Shown here: positions 34,567 through 43,187 of the stretch, piece after piece | How positions within the stretch are numbered: position 1 is the first letter of the stretch | How the letters are laid out: every line of letters begins with the position of its first letter | Source: JALHUB01 sp963719465 | Lineage (GTDB): Bacteria > Chloroflexota > Dehalococcoidia > DSTF01 > JALHUB01 | Reading direction: 5' to 3' | Assembly (NCBI GenBank): GCA_963719465.1 | Contig: OY970386.1 | Location: 1,054,001 to 1,118,000 of the forward strand | DNA: 64,000 nt | Notes under the pieces: generated by a model | Told to the model about the DNA's origin: nothing | The model's input: the letters and a program-made list of their open reading frames with translations, nothing else | Database searches by the model: none | Translations under genes and position numbers: made by a program

Positions 34567-35543
34567 CAGCCCGCTCTCCGCGGTTCCAGCGGCAGGGCTT
34601 CGCCGCGCTGCGCCGATTCAACGAGCGCGGAGGCGATCTCCAGCGCCGACAGGCCGTCCTCGGCCGTGACCGGCGGCTGGCGCCCTTCGCGCACCGCCTC
34701 GACGAACGCTTCCAGCTCCAGGCGCAGCGGCTCCGCTCTCTCGACGTGTATCACGTCGGGCGCTGGGGCCTCGCCCTTCGGATAGAAGCGCACCTCCTGG
34801 GCAAGATAGTCCGCCTCGAGAAGCCCCTTCTCGCCCAAGACGGCGAGCCGTCGCGCTTTCAGCGGCGTCAGCCAGTTGACGTCGAGAACGCCGACAACCT
34901 CGTTCTGAAAGCGCAGGACGCCGGCAAGCAGGTCTTCGTGCTCCGTCGCGACGCCTGAGATGGTCTCCGCATAGACTTGCAGCACCGGCGACGCCAGCAG
35001 GAACGACATGACGTCGATATCATGGGGCGCCAGGTCATGGACGACGCCGACGTCCCGCACGCGCGCGGGGAAGGGCCCGGTGCGCGTCGCGCTCACCTGG
35101 AGCACGCGCCCCAGCCAGCCCTCGCTCAACAGGCGCTTCACCTCTCGCACCGCCGGATTGAATCGCTCGATATGGCCAACCATAAGGGGTGCGCCCGCTT
35201 CCCGCGCGGCTCTCGCCATCTCGCGCCCTTCTTCCAGCGTCGCCGCTATCGGCTTCTCGACGAGCATTGCGACACCGCGTTCGATGGCGGCAAGCGCGAC
35301 TTCGCGATGCAGGAGCGTCGGAACGCAGATGGAGACGAGGTCGAGTTGTTCGTCGCGCAGCATCCGGCTGTAGTTGTCGTAAGACGCGGCGGCTGCGAAT
35401 GGCAGCAGCCGGTCCGGCGACCGGTCGGCCACGGCGGCGAGCTCCACGCCCTCAATGTCGCCGTAAACGCGCGCGTGGTTCGCCCCCATCGACCCCAGGC
35501 CAATGACAGCGGCCCGCAGCTTTCGGCCTTCGCTCCCCGTCAC
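34566..35543 (-). CDS. Gfo/Idh/MocA oxidoreductase (WbpB/WlbA-like)
   Basis: This 325-residue NAD(P)-dependent protein has the N-terminal Rossmann fold (AVIGLGSMGANHARVY) and the EKPIA motif with its catalytic lysine, followed by GHIERFNPAVREVKRLL, typical of UDP-GlcNAcA 3-dehydrogenases. It would oxidise the C3 hydroxyl to a ketone for the aminotransferase encoded upstream. The pair-wise arrangement with a DegT aminotransferase is standard for 3-amino-sugar pathways. It starts at GTG overlapping the upstream stop (TAGTG). Confidence 0.9.
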   Translation of the reverse strand: MTGSEGRKLRAAVIGLGSMGANHARVYGDIEGVELAAVADRSPDRLLPFAAAASYDNYSRMLRDEQLDLVSICVPTLLHREVALAAIERGVAMLVEKPIAATLEEGREMARAAREAGAPLMVGHIERFNPAVREVKRLLSEGWLGRVLQVSATRTGPFPARVRDVGVVHDLAPHDIDVMSFLLASPVLQVYAETISGVATEHEDLLAGVLRFQNEVVGVLDVNWLTPLKARRLAVLGEKGLLEADYLAQEVRFYPKGEAPAPDVIHVERAEPLRLELEAFVEAVREGRQPPVTAEDGLSALEIASALVESAQRGEALPLEPRRAG

Positions 35544-36649
35544 TATCGACCGCCTCCTGCCTTCACCGCCACGCCGTTGACCGCGGCGACAATAGCTTCC
35601 AGATCGCTCCGGCTTAGCCCGGGATGCACCGGCAGCGAGAGCACTTCCTTGCTGAGCCGCTCGGCGACGGGAAGCTTGTCACCGTAGCCCAGTCCGGCGT
35701 AAAGCGGCTGGCGATGAACGGGCACCGGATAGTAGACGCCCGTTTCGATGCCCGCTTCCGCAAGCCGCCTCGCCAGCGCGTCGCGCACGGAAGCCGTGCG
35801 GTCGGTCGAAGGGACGCGCACGGTGTAATGGTGAAACACGTGCCGCCGGCCGGGCATTTCGCGCGGCGGGATCACGCCCCGCAGACGCTCCGAAAGAAAC
35901 GCGGCGTTGGCGCGTCGCTGCTCGTTTCGCGCCGCCAGCTTTTCGAGCTGCACGAGGCCAATGGCGGCAAGGACGTTGCTCATTCGGAAGTTGTAGCCCA
36001 GGCTTTCGGAGACGTAGCGCGACGACTCGCCGTGGTTGCGGAAGCGGCGCGCTTTTTCGGCAAGGGCGGCGTCGTCCGTCGTTATCATGCCGCCTTCGCC
36101 AGTCGTCATATTCTTCGTCGCGTAGAACGAGAAGCAGCCCGTGCCGAAACTGCCGGCCATCCTGCCGCCGACGCTCGCGCCGTGCGCCTGGCAGGCGTCC
36201 TCGACGATGAGGAGCGCGTGCTTGCGGGCGATCGCCTCTATCGCCGGCATGTCGCAGGGCTGGCCGTAGAGATGTACCGGCAGTATCGCGCGCGTCCGCG
36301 GGGTAATCGCCGCTTCGATGAGCGACGGATCGATGTTGAAGTCGTCCTCGCGCGCGTCGACGAAGACGGGTCGAGCGCCGGTGAACAGGACCGCGTTGGC
36401 TGTCGCCGCGAAGGTGAAGGGCGTGGTAATGACCTCATCGCCGGTTCCGATGCCGTTCGCAGCCAGAGCGACCATCAGAGCAGCAGTGCCGGAGCACACC
36501 GCCACCGCCTCCCGCGTCCCGACCATGGCGGCGAACCGCTCTTCGAGCTCGCGGACGCGCGGCCCCTGCGCCAGACGCCCGGAATCGAGGGCTGCGAGCA
36601 CCGCCGCCTTCTCCTCCTCGTCGATGAGCGGCCGGGCAATGGGGATCAC
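35543..36649 (-). CDS. DegT/DnrJ/EryC1 aminotransferase (WbpE-like)
   Basis: The 368-residue PLP enzyme would convert the 3-keto sugar to the 3-amino sugar. It has VAVCSGTAALMVAL, GDEVITTPFTFAATA, the cofactor-binding EDACQAHGA and the Schiff-base lysine in FYATKNMTTGEGG. The GTG at 36649 was chosen: it overlaps the acetyltransferase stop (GTGA) and opens with VIPIARPLI, the family start, whereas the upstream extension is antisense-like Arg/Pro sequence. The GTGA overlap fits the tight packing of the whole locus. Confidence 0.92.
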   Translation of the reverse strand: MIPIARPLIDEEEKAAVLAALDSGRLAQGPRVRELEERFAAMVGTREAVAVCSGTAALMVALAANGIGTGDEVITTPFTFAATANAVLFTGARPVFVDAREDDFNIDPSLIEAAITPRTRAILPVHLYGQPCDMPAIEAIARKHALLIVEDACQAHGASVGGRMAGSFGTGCFSFYATKNMTTGEGGMITTDDAALAEKARRFRNHGESSRYVSESLGYNFRMSNVLAAIGLVQLEKLAARNEQRRANAAFLSERLRGVIPPREMPGRRHVFHHYTVRVPSTDRTASVRDALARRLAEAGIETGVYYPVPVHRQPLYAGLGYGDKLPVAERLSKEVLSLPVHPGLSRSDLEAIVAAVNGVAVKAGGGR

Positions 36650-37227
36650 GGCGTTTCCGTCCTGTACAGCGGCAGGCTGTACGTCGCGCCGCAGGTCAGG
36701 CAGCGCCAGACGCTCTCTTCCCCGTGCTCCAGGCGATGGCCGCACTCGCAGACGTAGCCGCGCTGCCGCGCCGGGCGGCCCATCACCAGCGCCTGGTCAG
36801 GCACGTCGCGGCTGACGAGCGAGCCGGCGGCAACCATCGCCCAGCGGCCGATGCTGACGCCGGGCAGGACGACGCTTCCGGCCCCAATCGATGCGCCATG
36901 GCCGACATGCGTGGACTCGGGCCGCCAGTCGTCGCCGCCGAGAAGGCGCCCTTCCTTGCTGATGGCTCTCGGGTAGCGGTCATTGGCGAAGACGACGTGC
37001 GGACCGATGAAGACGCCGTCGTCGACGCGCAGGCCGCGATACAGGCAGGCCTGGTTCTGGATCTTCACCCGGTTCCCGACAACAACGTCCCTGTCGATGT
37101 AGACGCCCTTGCCGATGATGCACTCCTCGCCGACGACCGCGCCTTCACGTATTTGCGCGTAGTGCCAGACGCGCGTTCCGGCGCCGATCTTGGCATCCGC
37201 TGACACATCAGCAGTGGGGTGAATCAT
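36646..37227 (-). CDS. Left-handed beta-helix acetyltransferase with zinc-ribbon tail (WbpD-like)
   Basis: The first 155 residues of this 193-residue protein form hexapeptide repeats (IHPTADVSADAKIGAGTRVW, then IGKGVYIDRDVVVG and VGHGASIGAGSVVLPGVSIG). This is the trimeric fold of sugar 3-N-acetyltransferases such as WbpD and WlbB. Unlike those, it ends in a CxC...CxxC segment (YVCECGHRL...WRCLTCGAT), a small zinc ribbon. It would acetylate the 3-amino group of UDP-GlcNAc3NA. It overlaps wecB-like and DegT genes by four bases on each side. Confidence 0.9.
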   Translation of the reverse strand: MIHPTADVSADAKIGAGTRVWHYAQIREGAVVGEECIIGKGVYIDRDVVVGNRVKIQNQACLYRGLRVDDGVFIGPHVVFANDRYPRAISKEGRLLGGDDWRPESTHVGHGASIGAGSVVLPGVSIGRWAMVAAGSLVSRDVPDQALVMGRPARQRGYVCECGHRLEHGEESVWRCLTCGATYSLPLYRTETP

Positions 37228-38273
37228 TGGCTGTCCAGGATTTCAACGATTCGCTCGGCGGCGTGTCCATCGCCGTAGACCTGCGGCGGCGCCCCCGACG
37301 GTCGCGGACGAGCGGCCGCCTCCACAATGAGCTCCGCGTCGCAGCCCGCGAGCGCGTTCCAGCCGCAATCAATCGTTTCCGGCCATTCAGTCTCGTTCCT
37401 CAGAGTAACGCAGGGCACGGCGAAGAAAAAGGCCTCTTTCTGCACCCCACCGGAATCGGTGAGGATGCAGCGGGCGTTCTTCTCCAGCGCCAGCATCTCA
37501 CGATAGCCCAGCGGCTCGGCCAGGCGAACGTTCGCCGCAGCTTCCAGGCCTGCTGCCAGCATCGCCTTACGAGTGCGCGGATGGACCGGGAATATCACCG
37601 GCTCTCCCAGTCGGCCCAGCGCTTCCAGAATCGAGCGGAGGCGTTCCGTGTCGTCGGTGTTTGCGGCGCGATGGACGGTCGCCAGCGCGTACTCGCCGGC
37701 GGAAAGCCCCCACCGCGCGAGCGAACGGCTGTCCAGCGATTCCGCCTGCTGCAGCACCGAGTCGTACATCACGTCGCCGACGAGGTGGACGCCGGCGCTG
37801 ATCCCCTCCTGCGCCAGGTTGTCGAAGGCGATGGAGCTGGGGCAGAACAGGAGGTCGGCGCAGTGATCGGTGAGGGTGCGGTTCAGCTCCTCGGGCATCG
37901 AGCGGTCGTAGCTGCGGAGACCGGCCTCCACATGCGCAAGGGGCAGACCCAGCTTGGCGGCCGCCAGCGCCCCGGCCAGCGTCGAGTTCGTGTCGCCGTA
38001 AACGAGAACGCGGTCCGGCCGCTCGACAAGAAGGACCTCTTCGATCGCCTCGAGCATCCGGCCGATTTGACGGGCGTGAGTGTCGGAGCCGATGCCCAGA
38101 TGGCGCTCCGGCGGCGGCAGATCGAGCTCGGAGAAGAAGATGTCGGAGAGCAGCGGGTCGTAGTGCTGGCCGGTGTGTACGAGCACCTCTTCGTGCGAGC
38201 GGCGCAGTACGCGCGAGAGGACGGCGGCCTTGATGAACTGGGGTCGCGCCCCGACGATGGAGACGATCTTCAC
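37224..38273 (-). CDS. UDP-N-acetylglucosamine 2-epimerase family (WbpI/WecB-like)
   Basis: The 349-residue non-hydrolysing epimerase has SIVGARPQFIKAA, HTGQHYD, VYGDTNSTLAGALAA, HVEAGLRSYDRSMPEELNR, TVHRAANTD, HPRTR and LTDSGGVQKEAFF, the whole active-site set. In its context it probably inverts C2 of UDP-GlcNAc3NAcA to the manno form (WbpI role), finishing UDP-2,3-diacetamido-mannuronic acid; plain UDP-GlcNAc epimerisation is the alternative. It starts eight bases after the FlaA1/WbpM-like gene and overlaps the acetyltransferase. Confidence 0.93.
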   Translation of the reverse strand: MKIVSIVGARPQFIKAAVLSRVLRRSHEEVLVHTGQHYDPLLSDIFFSELDLPPPERHLGIGSDTHARQIGRMLEAIEEVLLVERPDRVLVYGDTNSTLAGALAAAKLGLPLAHVEAGLRSYDRSMPEELNRTLTDHCADLLFCPSSIAFDNLAQEGISAGVHLVGDVMYDSVLQQAESLDSRSLARWGLSAGEYALATVHRAANTDDTERLRSILEALGRLGEPVIFPVHPRTRKAMLAAGLEAAANVRLAEPLGYREMLALEKNARCILTDSGGVQKEAFFFAVPCVTLRNETEWPETIDCGWNALAGCDAELIVEAAARPRPSGAPPQVYGDGHAAERIVEILDSQ

Positions 38274-38281
38274 GGCGGCGC

Positions 38282-40180
38282 CTAGTTGGGGCTGCTAGGA
38301 GGCGTTCGTGCCGTCGATTCCCGCCGGCTTTCGGGGAGGTCCAAACGGGCAAGCTCGTGCAGCTTCGCCGCTATCGCCTCGGGCGTTCGGTGCAGCCTCA
38401 CCTCCATCTCGCCGACGCGTCGCAGCAGCTCGTCGGGCGAGCAGGGCGACGGACCGCTGGCACTGAACACCCTCGGATGGGCGGTCGGCGCCAGCTCCTC
38501 GCCCTCGCCGAGCAGGTCGTCGCGCAGCTTCTCACCGGGACGCAGGCCCGTGAAGACGATCTCGACCTCGCGGCCCGGCTCCATGCCCTTGGAGCGGATC
38601 ATCCGCTCGGCTAGGTCGGCGATCTTGATCTCCTCGCCAACGTCCAGCACATATATGCCACCCGGCTCAGCGAGCAGGGCCACCTGAATGATCAGGCTTG
38701 CGACTTCGTGAACGGTCAGGAAATAACGCGCCACGTCCGGATGGGTGACGGAGACCGGCCCGCCCTTCTGGATCTGTCGCCAGAAGGTGCTCACAACGCC
38801 GCCGCGGCTGTCGATGACGTTGGCCAGCCGCACCGCCGCGAACGTCGTGCGGGGCTGGCCCAACGAGCGCACCATTAGCTCGCCGATTCGTTTGGTCGCG
38901 CCCATCACGCTGGAGGGGTTCATCGCCGCGTGGCTGGAGAGGTAGACGACCTTCTTCGTGCCGAACTCGTTCGCCGCCTGCAGGATGTTCAGCGTTCCAA
39001 GGACGTTGACGAAGAATCCCTGGTCGGGGTTCTCTTCGAGCAGCGGGACGTGCTTGTAGGCGGCCGAATGGAAGACGACGTGCGGTCGCGCCGCCTCGAA
39101 GACCTGAAAGACCTTATCGTGGTCGCCGATGCTGCCCATCCAGGGCCGGATCTGGCAGTCTTCCGAGCGCTGGCTGAGCTCGACGCGGAGCTCGTGCAGG
39201 CCGCCCTCATTGGCATCGAACAGGTGGAGGCTCGCCGGACCGAAGCTCAGCAGCTGGCGCGCCAGCTCGGAGCCGATAGAGCCGGCCGCACCCGTGATCA
39301 GCACCGACCGCCCGGAAATCAACTCGCGACAGCCCTTCTTGTCGATGTCGACGGGGTCGCGCTCGATCAGGTCCTCTATCGTTACCTCGCGCAGCTCGCC
39401 CGGCTTCGCCTTGCCGCTGACGATAGCGTCGAGACCCGGCACCATGCGCACCGGCACGTGCGTCGATTCGCAGAGCGACAGGAGCTCGTGGATGCTGGCG
39501 CCGCTCGCCGAAGGCATGGCCAGGGCGACCAGATCGACGTTGTGCTTTTCGACAAGCGAGGGAATATCGTAGCGGTTGCCCAGCACGGGCACGGAGTGGA
39601 TGCGCGTGTGCAGCTTGCGCGGGTCGTCGTCGACAAAGCCTACCGGCCGGTACTGCCAGTGCCGATTGCGCAGCAGCTCGCCGGCGAGAAGCTGGCCGGT
39701 GCTGCCAGCGCCGGCGATAAGCACTCCCTGCGCCCGCCTGTTGCCCCAACCGCGCAACGGCGTGTCGTCGCCGGAGATGAGGCGCGGCGCCAGCTTCACC
39801 AGCCCCATCGCCAGAAGAATGATGGCGCCACTGATGAGATTGACGCTCAGCGGCAGCGGCCGGTGATGCAGCATTGCGTTGACGCCGAATACCGCCAGCG
39901 TGACCAGGCTCACAGAGACCGCGAGGTAGATCGCATCCACCATGCCGCCGTAGCGCCAGACCGTCCGGTAGACGCCGAAGACGAGGTTCGAGAGAAGGTA
40001 GGCGGCGGCAACAATCGGCACGGCCCAGAAGAGCCAATGCCAGGACTCGCGGGGGACGTGAGCGTCGAAGCGGAGGAGCAGCCCGGCGGCGTAGCTCCCC
40101 ATTACGATGAAAAAATCGACGGCCAGCGCGGGCAGAGCACGAACGAACAGCCGCAACTGGTCCGAGGGAAGCAGTTTCAT
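38282..40180 (-). CDS. FlaA1/WbpM/CapD-family membrane nucleotide-sugar enzyme, altered catalytic motif
   Basis: The 632-residue protein has four N-terminal transmembrane helices (about residues 12-130), a Rossmann-like middle domain (GVLIAGAGSTGQLL) and a C-terminal SDR domain (VLITGAAGSIGSELA, HSAAYKHVPLLEENP). Family members dehydrate UDP-GlcNAc at C4/C6. The usual STDKAV catalytic segment reads SSHAAM here, so the Asp-Lys pair needed for dehydration is His-Ala, while the downstream VMGATKR is normal. It may be inactive, a regulator, or catalyse something else. It lies between the priming transferase and the mannuronic acid genes. Confidence 0.9.
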   Translation of the reverse strand: MKLLPSDQLRLFVRALPALAVDFFIVMGSYAAGLLLRFDAHVPRESWHWLFWAVPIVAAAYLLSNLVFGVYRTVWRYGGMVDAIYLAVSVSLVTLAVFGVNAMLHHRPLPLSVNLISGAIILLAMGLVKLAPRLISGDDTPLRGWGNRRAQGVLIAGAGSTGQLLAGELLRNRHWQYRPVGFVDDDPRKLHTRIHSVPVLGNRYDIPSLVEKHNVDLVALAMPSASGASIHELLSLCESTHVPVRMVPGLDAIVSGKAKPGELREVTIEDLIERDPVDIDKKGCRELISGRSVLITGAAGSIGSELARQLLSFGPASLHLFDANEGGLHELRVELSQRSEDCQIRPWMGSIGDHDKVFQVFEAARPHVVFHSAAYKHVPLLEENPDQGFFVNVLGTLNILQAANEFGTKKVVYLSSHAAMNPSSVMGATKRIGELMVRSLGQPRTTFAAVRLANVIDSRGGVVSTFWRQIQKGGPVSVTHPDVARYFLTVHEVASLIIQVALLAEPGGIYVLDVGEEIKIADLAERMIRSKGMEPGREVEIVFTGLRPGEKLRDDLLGEGEELAPTAHPRVFSASGPSPCSPDELLRRVGEMEVRLHRTPEAIAAKLHELARLDLPESRRESTARTPPSSPN

Positions 40181-40226
40181 CTAGCCGTCCCCTCCTCACT
40201 CCCCAGGGGGTGCGTCACGGGCTAGG

Positions 40227-40850
40227 CTATCGGGCTCCTTCCTTGCGCGCGACCACCGCCAGCGTCCGGGCGAGGATCGAAAGGTCCCGACGGAAGGAGT
40301 GATGGTCTACGTACTTGAGATCGTACGCCATCATTTGAGAGTAGGTCAAATCTGAGCGGCCGTTCACCTGGGCCAGGCCGGTAATGCCCGGCTTCACGTT
40401 GTGCCGGCGGTGGAACTCCGCCCGGTACTGCTCGACCAGGTACGGCTCGTCCGGTCGCGGACCGACCAGTCGCATGTCCCCGCGCACGACGTTGAAGAGC
40501 TGCGGCAGCTCGTCCAGGCTGCTGGTCCGCAGGATCTGCCCCAATCGCGTGATCCGCGTGTCGGGCCAGATGGAGTGAAAGACGAAACTGCCGAAGTCGT
40601 TCACGCGTTGCGGAGGGTGCCATTCTTTGTGGGCGTTGTTGCGCATCGTGCGGAACTTGTACGTCGTGAACTGCGTCTCCTTCAGCCCCACCCGCTTCTG
40701 CTTGAAAAGCACCGGCCCGGGCGAGTCCAGCTTGATGAGCAGGGCGATGAGGGCTATCAGCGGGCTGAGCGCGGCGATGCCCAGGACCGCCGCGATCCGG
40801 TCGAAGAGCTCATCGTCGTTGAATGGCGTCTCAGCGTCGGTTGTTGACAA
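40227..40850 (-). CDS. Undecaprenyl-phosphate sugar phosphotransferase (priming transferase)
   Basis: The 207-residue protein is a short, single-helix PglC-like phosphoglycosyl transferase. It has one reentrant membrane helix (AAVLGIAALSPLIALIALLI), the basic TTYKFRTMR, the catalytic SLDELPQLFNVVRGDM, and LVGPRPDEP, then KPGITGLAQVNGR. It would transfer a sugar-1-phosphate to undecaprenyl phosphate to begin repeat-unit assembly. The TTG start at 40850 has GAGGAGAT just upstream and overlaps the aminotransferase end by 20 bases. Confidence 0.94.
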   Translation of the reverse strand: MSTTDAETPFNDDELFDRIAAVLGIAALSPLIALIALLIKLDSPGPVLFKQKRVGLKETQFTTYKFRTMRNNAHKEWHPPQRVNDFGSFVFHSIWPDTRITRLGQILRTSSLDELPQLFNVVRGDMRLVGPRPDEPYLVEQYRAEFHRRHNVKPGITGLAQVNGRSDLTYSQMMAYDLKYVDHHSFRRDLSILARTLAVVARKEGAR

Positions 40851-42027
40851 CGATCTCCTCTACAGCGTCGCTCACGCGGGCGACGTTTGCGTCCGTCATC
40901 AGCGGGAAGAGCGGCAGTGACAGCAGGCCGGCGAAAAGGCGGTCCGTGTTCGGGAAATCGCCCTGCTTGAGGCCGAGCGTCTGCTGATAGTAGGGATGAT
41001 GGTGAATCGGGATGAAGTGCACCGACGTTCCGATCCCCCGCGCCTTCAGCTCCTCGATCAGCTCGTCGCGGCCGATGCGCAGCCCCTCGCTCTGCAGCCA
41101 GACGGGGTAGAGATGCCAGGCGTGCCCGACCTCCGGACGCGCCTTGGGGAGGACGAGCTCAGGCAAGCGCCCCAGCCGTCGGTTGTACTCCCCGACGATC
41201 TGCGTCCGCCGCTCAATGAAGCCGTCGAGGCGCTGGAGCTGGTGAAGCCCCAGCGAGGCCTGAACGTCCGTCATCTTGTAGTTGAGCCCGCACGCCAAGA
41301 CCTCGTAGTACCAGGAGCCCTTGGCGTCGTAGCGCTTCCAGGCGTCGTGGCTCATGCCGTGCAGCCGCAGCAGCCGCACCTTGTCCTCTATATCCGGGTT
41401 GTTAGTCGTGACCATGCCGCCTTCGCCGGTGGTCATGTTCTTGATGACGTAGAAGCTGAAGGCGGTCGCGTCGCCAATGGAGCCGATCATCTTGCCGCGA
41501 TAGGAAGCGCCGGCCGCGTGGGCGGCGTCCTCGAATAGCAGCAGCTTGTGGCGACGGGCGATCTCCGCCAGCTCGTCCATTCGGCAGGGCTGGCCGCCGT
41601 AGTGAACGGCGACAATCGCCTTCGTTCGCGGCGTGACCTTTGCCTCCACCTGCGCGGGATCGACGTTGTAGTCGTCGAGGCAGATGTCGGCGAGTACGGG
41701 GGTAGCGCGCTGGAGGATGATCGTGTTGACGGTGGCGCAGAACGTGAGCGGCGTCGTGATCACCTCGTCACCCTCGCCGATGCCGGCGGCCATGAGCATG
41801 AGGTGCAGGCCCGCCGTGCAGGAGCTGACCGCGACGGCGTAGCGGCTGCCGACGTATTCGCCGAATCTCTCCTCGAACAGCCGCGTTTTCGGCCCGGTAG
41901 TCAGCCAGCCGGAGCGGATAGTGTCGACTACCTCGCTGATCTCGTCTTCGGTGATGTCCGGCCGGCAGAAAGGCAGCGGCGGGAGCTCCTGCCGCGTCGC
42001 CGCCTCGCCGGATTGCGATTGCGTCAT
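40831..42027 (-). CDS. DegT/DnrJ/EryC1 aminotransferase, second copy
   Basis: The 398-residue PLP enzyme has AVAVSSCTAGLHLML, EVITTPLTFCATVNT, EDAAHAAGA and the Schiff-base Lys in SFYVIKNMTTGEGG. It resembles UDP-4-amino-4-deoxyarabinose or UDP-4-keto-6-deoxy-GlcNAc C4 aminotransferases (ArnB/PglE-like), so it would act on a 4-keto sugar, the sort a WbpM-type dehydratase makes. The ATG at 42027 overlaps the upstream GT2 stop (ATGA). It is only distantly related to the WbpE-like copy at 35.5-36.6 kb. Confidence 0.9.
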   Translation of the reverse strand: MTQSQSGEAATRQELPPLPFCRPDITEDEISEVVDTIRSGWLTTGPKTRLFEERFGEYVGSRYAVAVSSCTAGLHLMLMAAGIGEGDEVITTPLTFCATVNTIILQRATPVLADICLDDYNVDPAQVEAKVTPRTKAIVAVHYGGQPCRMDELAEIARRHKLLLFEDAAHAAGASYRGKMIGSIGDATAFSFYVIKNMTTGEGGMVTTNNPDIEDKVRLLRLHGMSHDAWKRYDAKGSWYYEVLACGLNYKMTDVQASLGLHQLQRLDGFIERRTQIVGEYNRRLGRLPELVLPKARPEVGHAWHLYPVWLQSEGLRIGRDELIEELKARGIGTSVHFIPIHHHPYYQQTLGLKQGDFPNTDRLFAGLLSLPLFPLMTDANVARVSDAVEEIVVNNRR

Positions 42028-43055
42028 CTCATCTCCTCCTCTGGCGCCTCCACGGGGGTCGGGGATAGTCTCGCGGCCAGCAGGCTCTCCAGGAAGCCGA
42101 TGCCGTACGATACGTGCAGACAAACGAATGCCAGCGGCAGCAGCGGCGCATAGCGCCAGCCGTTTCGAGCCGCGATTCCAACGGAGACGAAGATCGTCGC
42201 AGCCGCGTACAGGCCCAGCAGCAGCGGCAGGGCCTTCCGCAGCGGTCGAATGAGCCGCGAGGTCACGGATAGACCGGCAACCGTCCCAACGAACGACGCC
42301 GGAACCAGCTGGCGTATCCGCGCCTGACCCGGATGACGCCGCAGCACCTCGAACTTGGCGCGACCATAGGCGCGATACTGCCGGAACAGCGAAGGCAGGT
42401 CGGAGCGCGTGTGGTAGACGGAGCGGATTCGCGGCGTCAGGAGGATGCGCCCGCCCCTCTCCCCAAGGCGGTAGTTGAACTCGTCATCCTCACCGTACTC
42501 GATGTCTTCCGCAAAGACGCCGATGCGTTCGAAAACATCGCGACGATAAGCCGCAAAGGCCACGGTGTCCGTGTAGCAGGTCTCCTGGCTGTAGCGGAAT
42601 CGGGCGTTTCCAATGCCGAACGGCGACGACATCGCCAGCGCTATCGCTTCGCCCATAAGTCCCTCCGCCACGCTCTCGATCGGCCCGCCCACCGCGTCGG
42701 CATCTGTCTGTTCCAGCGCGGCGACGCTTTCGCTGATGAAGTCCGGGTAAACCTCGGCGTGCGCATCGACGCGGATGATCACCTCACCACTCGCCGCGAC
42801 CAGTCCCCGGTTGAGGCCGGGCGCTGTCTTTCGCGCCGGGTTGTCGAGAATGTGGATATTGATATCCGTCGCCTCTCCGAACCGCCGCGCCAGCTCCAGC
42901 GACCGGTCCGTCGACTCGCCGTCGATGACCAGCACCTCGAAGCGGTCGCGCGGATAGTCCTGCTCGGCCAGGCTGCGCAGGCAGGCTTCTATATAGCGCT
43001 CTTCGTTGCGCATCGGGACAAGTACCGAGACGATGGGCTTGTTGCCGTTCGTCAT
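42024..43055 (-). CDS. GT2 family glycosyltransferase, ExoA-like
   Basis: The 343-residue protein has the GT2 fold (SVLVPMRNEERYIEACLRSL, VIDGESTDRSLE, the DxD-like RVDAHAEVYPDF, and YGEDDEFNYRLGERGG) and two or three C-terminal transmembrane helices (from about residue 260). The pattern DAHAEVYPDFI and the pair of C-terminal helices match succinoglycan glucosyltransferase ExoA. It would add a sugar to the lipid-linked repeat at the cytoplasmic face. A GTG five codons upstream is an alternative start. Confidence 0.9.
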   Translation of the reverse strand: MTNGNKPIVSVLVPMRNEERYIEACLRSLAEQDYPRDRFEVLVIDGESTDRSLELARRFGEATDINIHILDNPARKTAPGLNRGLVAASGEVIIRVDAHAEVYPDFISESVAALEQTDADAVGGPIESVAEGLMGEAIALAMSSPFGIGNARFRYSQETCYTDTVAFAAYRRDVFERIGVFAEDIEYGEDDEFNYRLGERGGRILLTPRIRSVYHTRSDLPSLFRQYRAYGRAKFEVLRRHPGQARIRQLVPASFVGTVAGLSVTSRLIRPLRKALPLLLGLYAAATIFVSVGIAARNGWRYAPLLPLAFVCLHVSYGIGFLESLLAARLSPTPVEAPEEEMR

Positions 43056-43187
43056 CGTTTGGGGGCGCACCTCGTTAGCGCGTTCGTGGCTCTGTCCTTC
43101 GAGGGCGTCTGAAGATTAGCATGCGCCGCCGAGCGAAATCAAGCGAAGCGAACGCCCTGGAGCTGTCGCGATGGCTCGATCCGCCGC

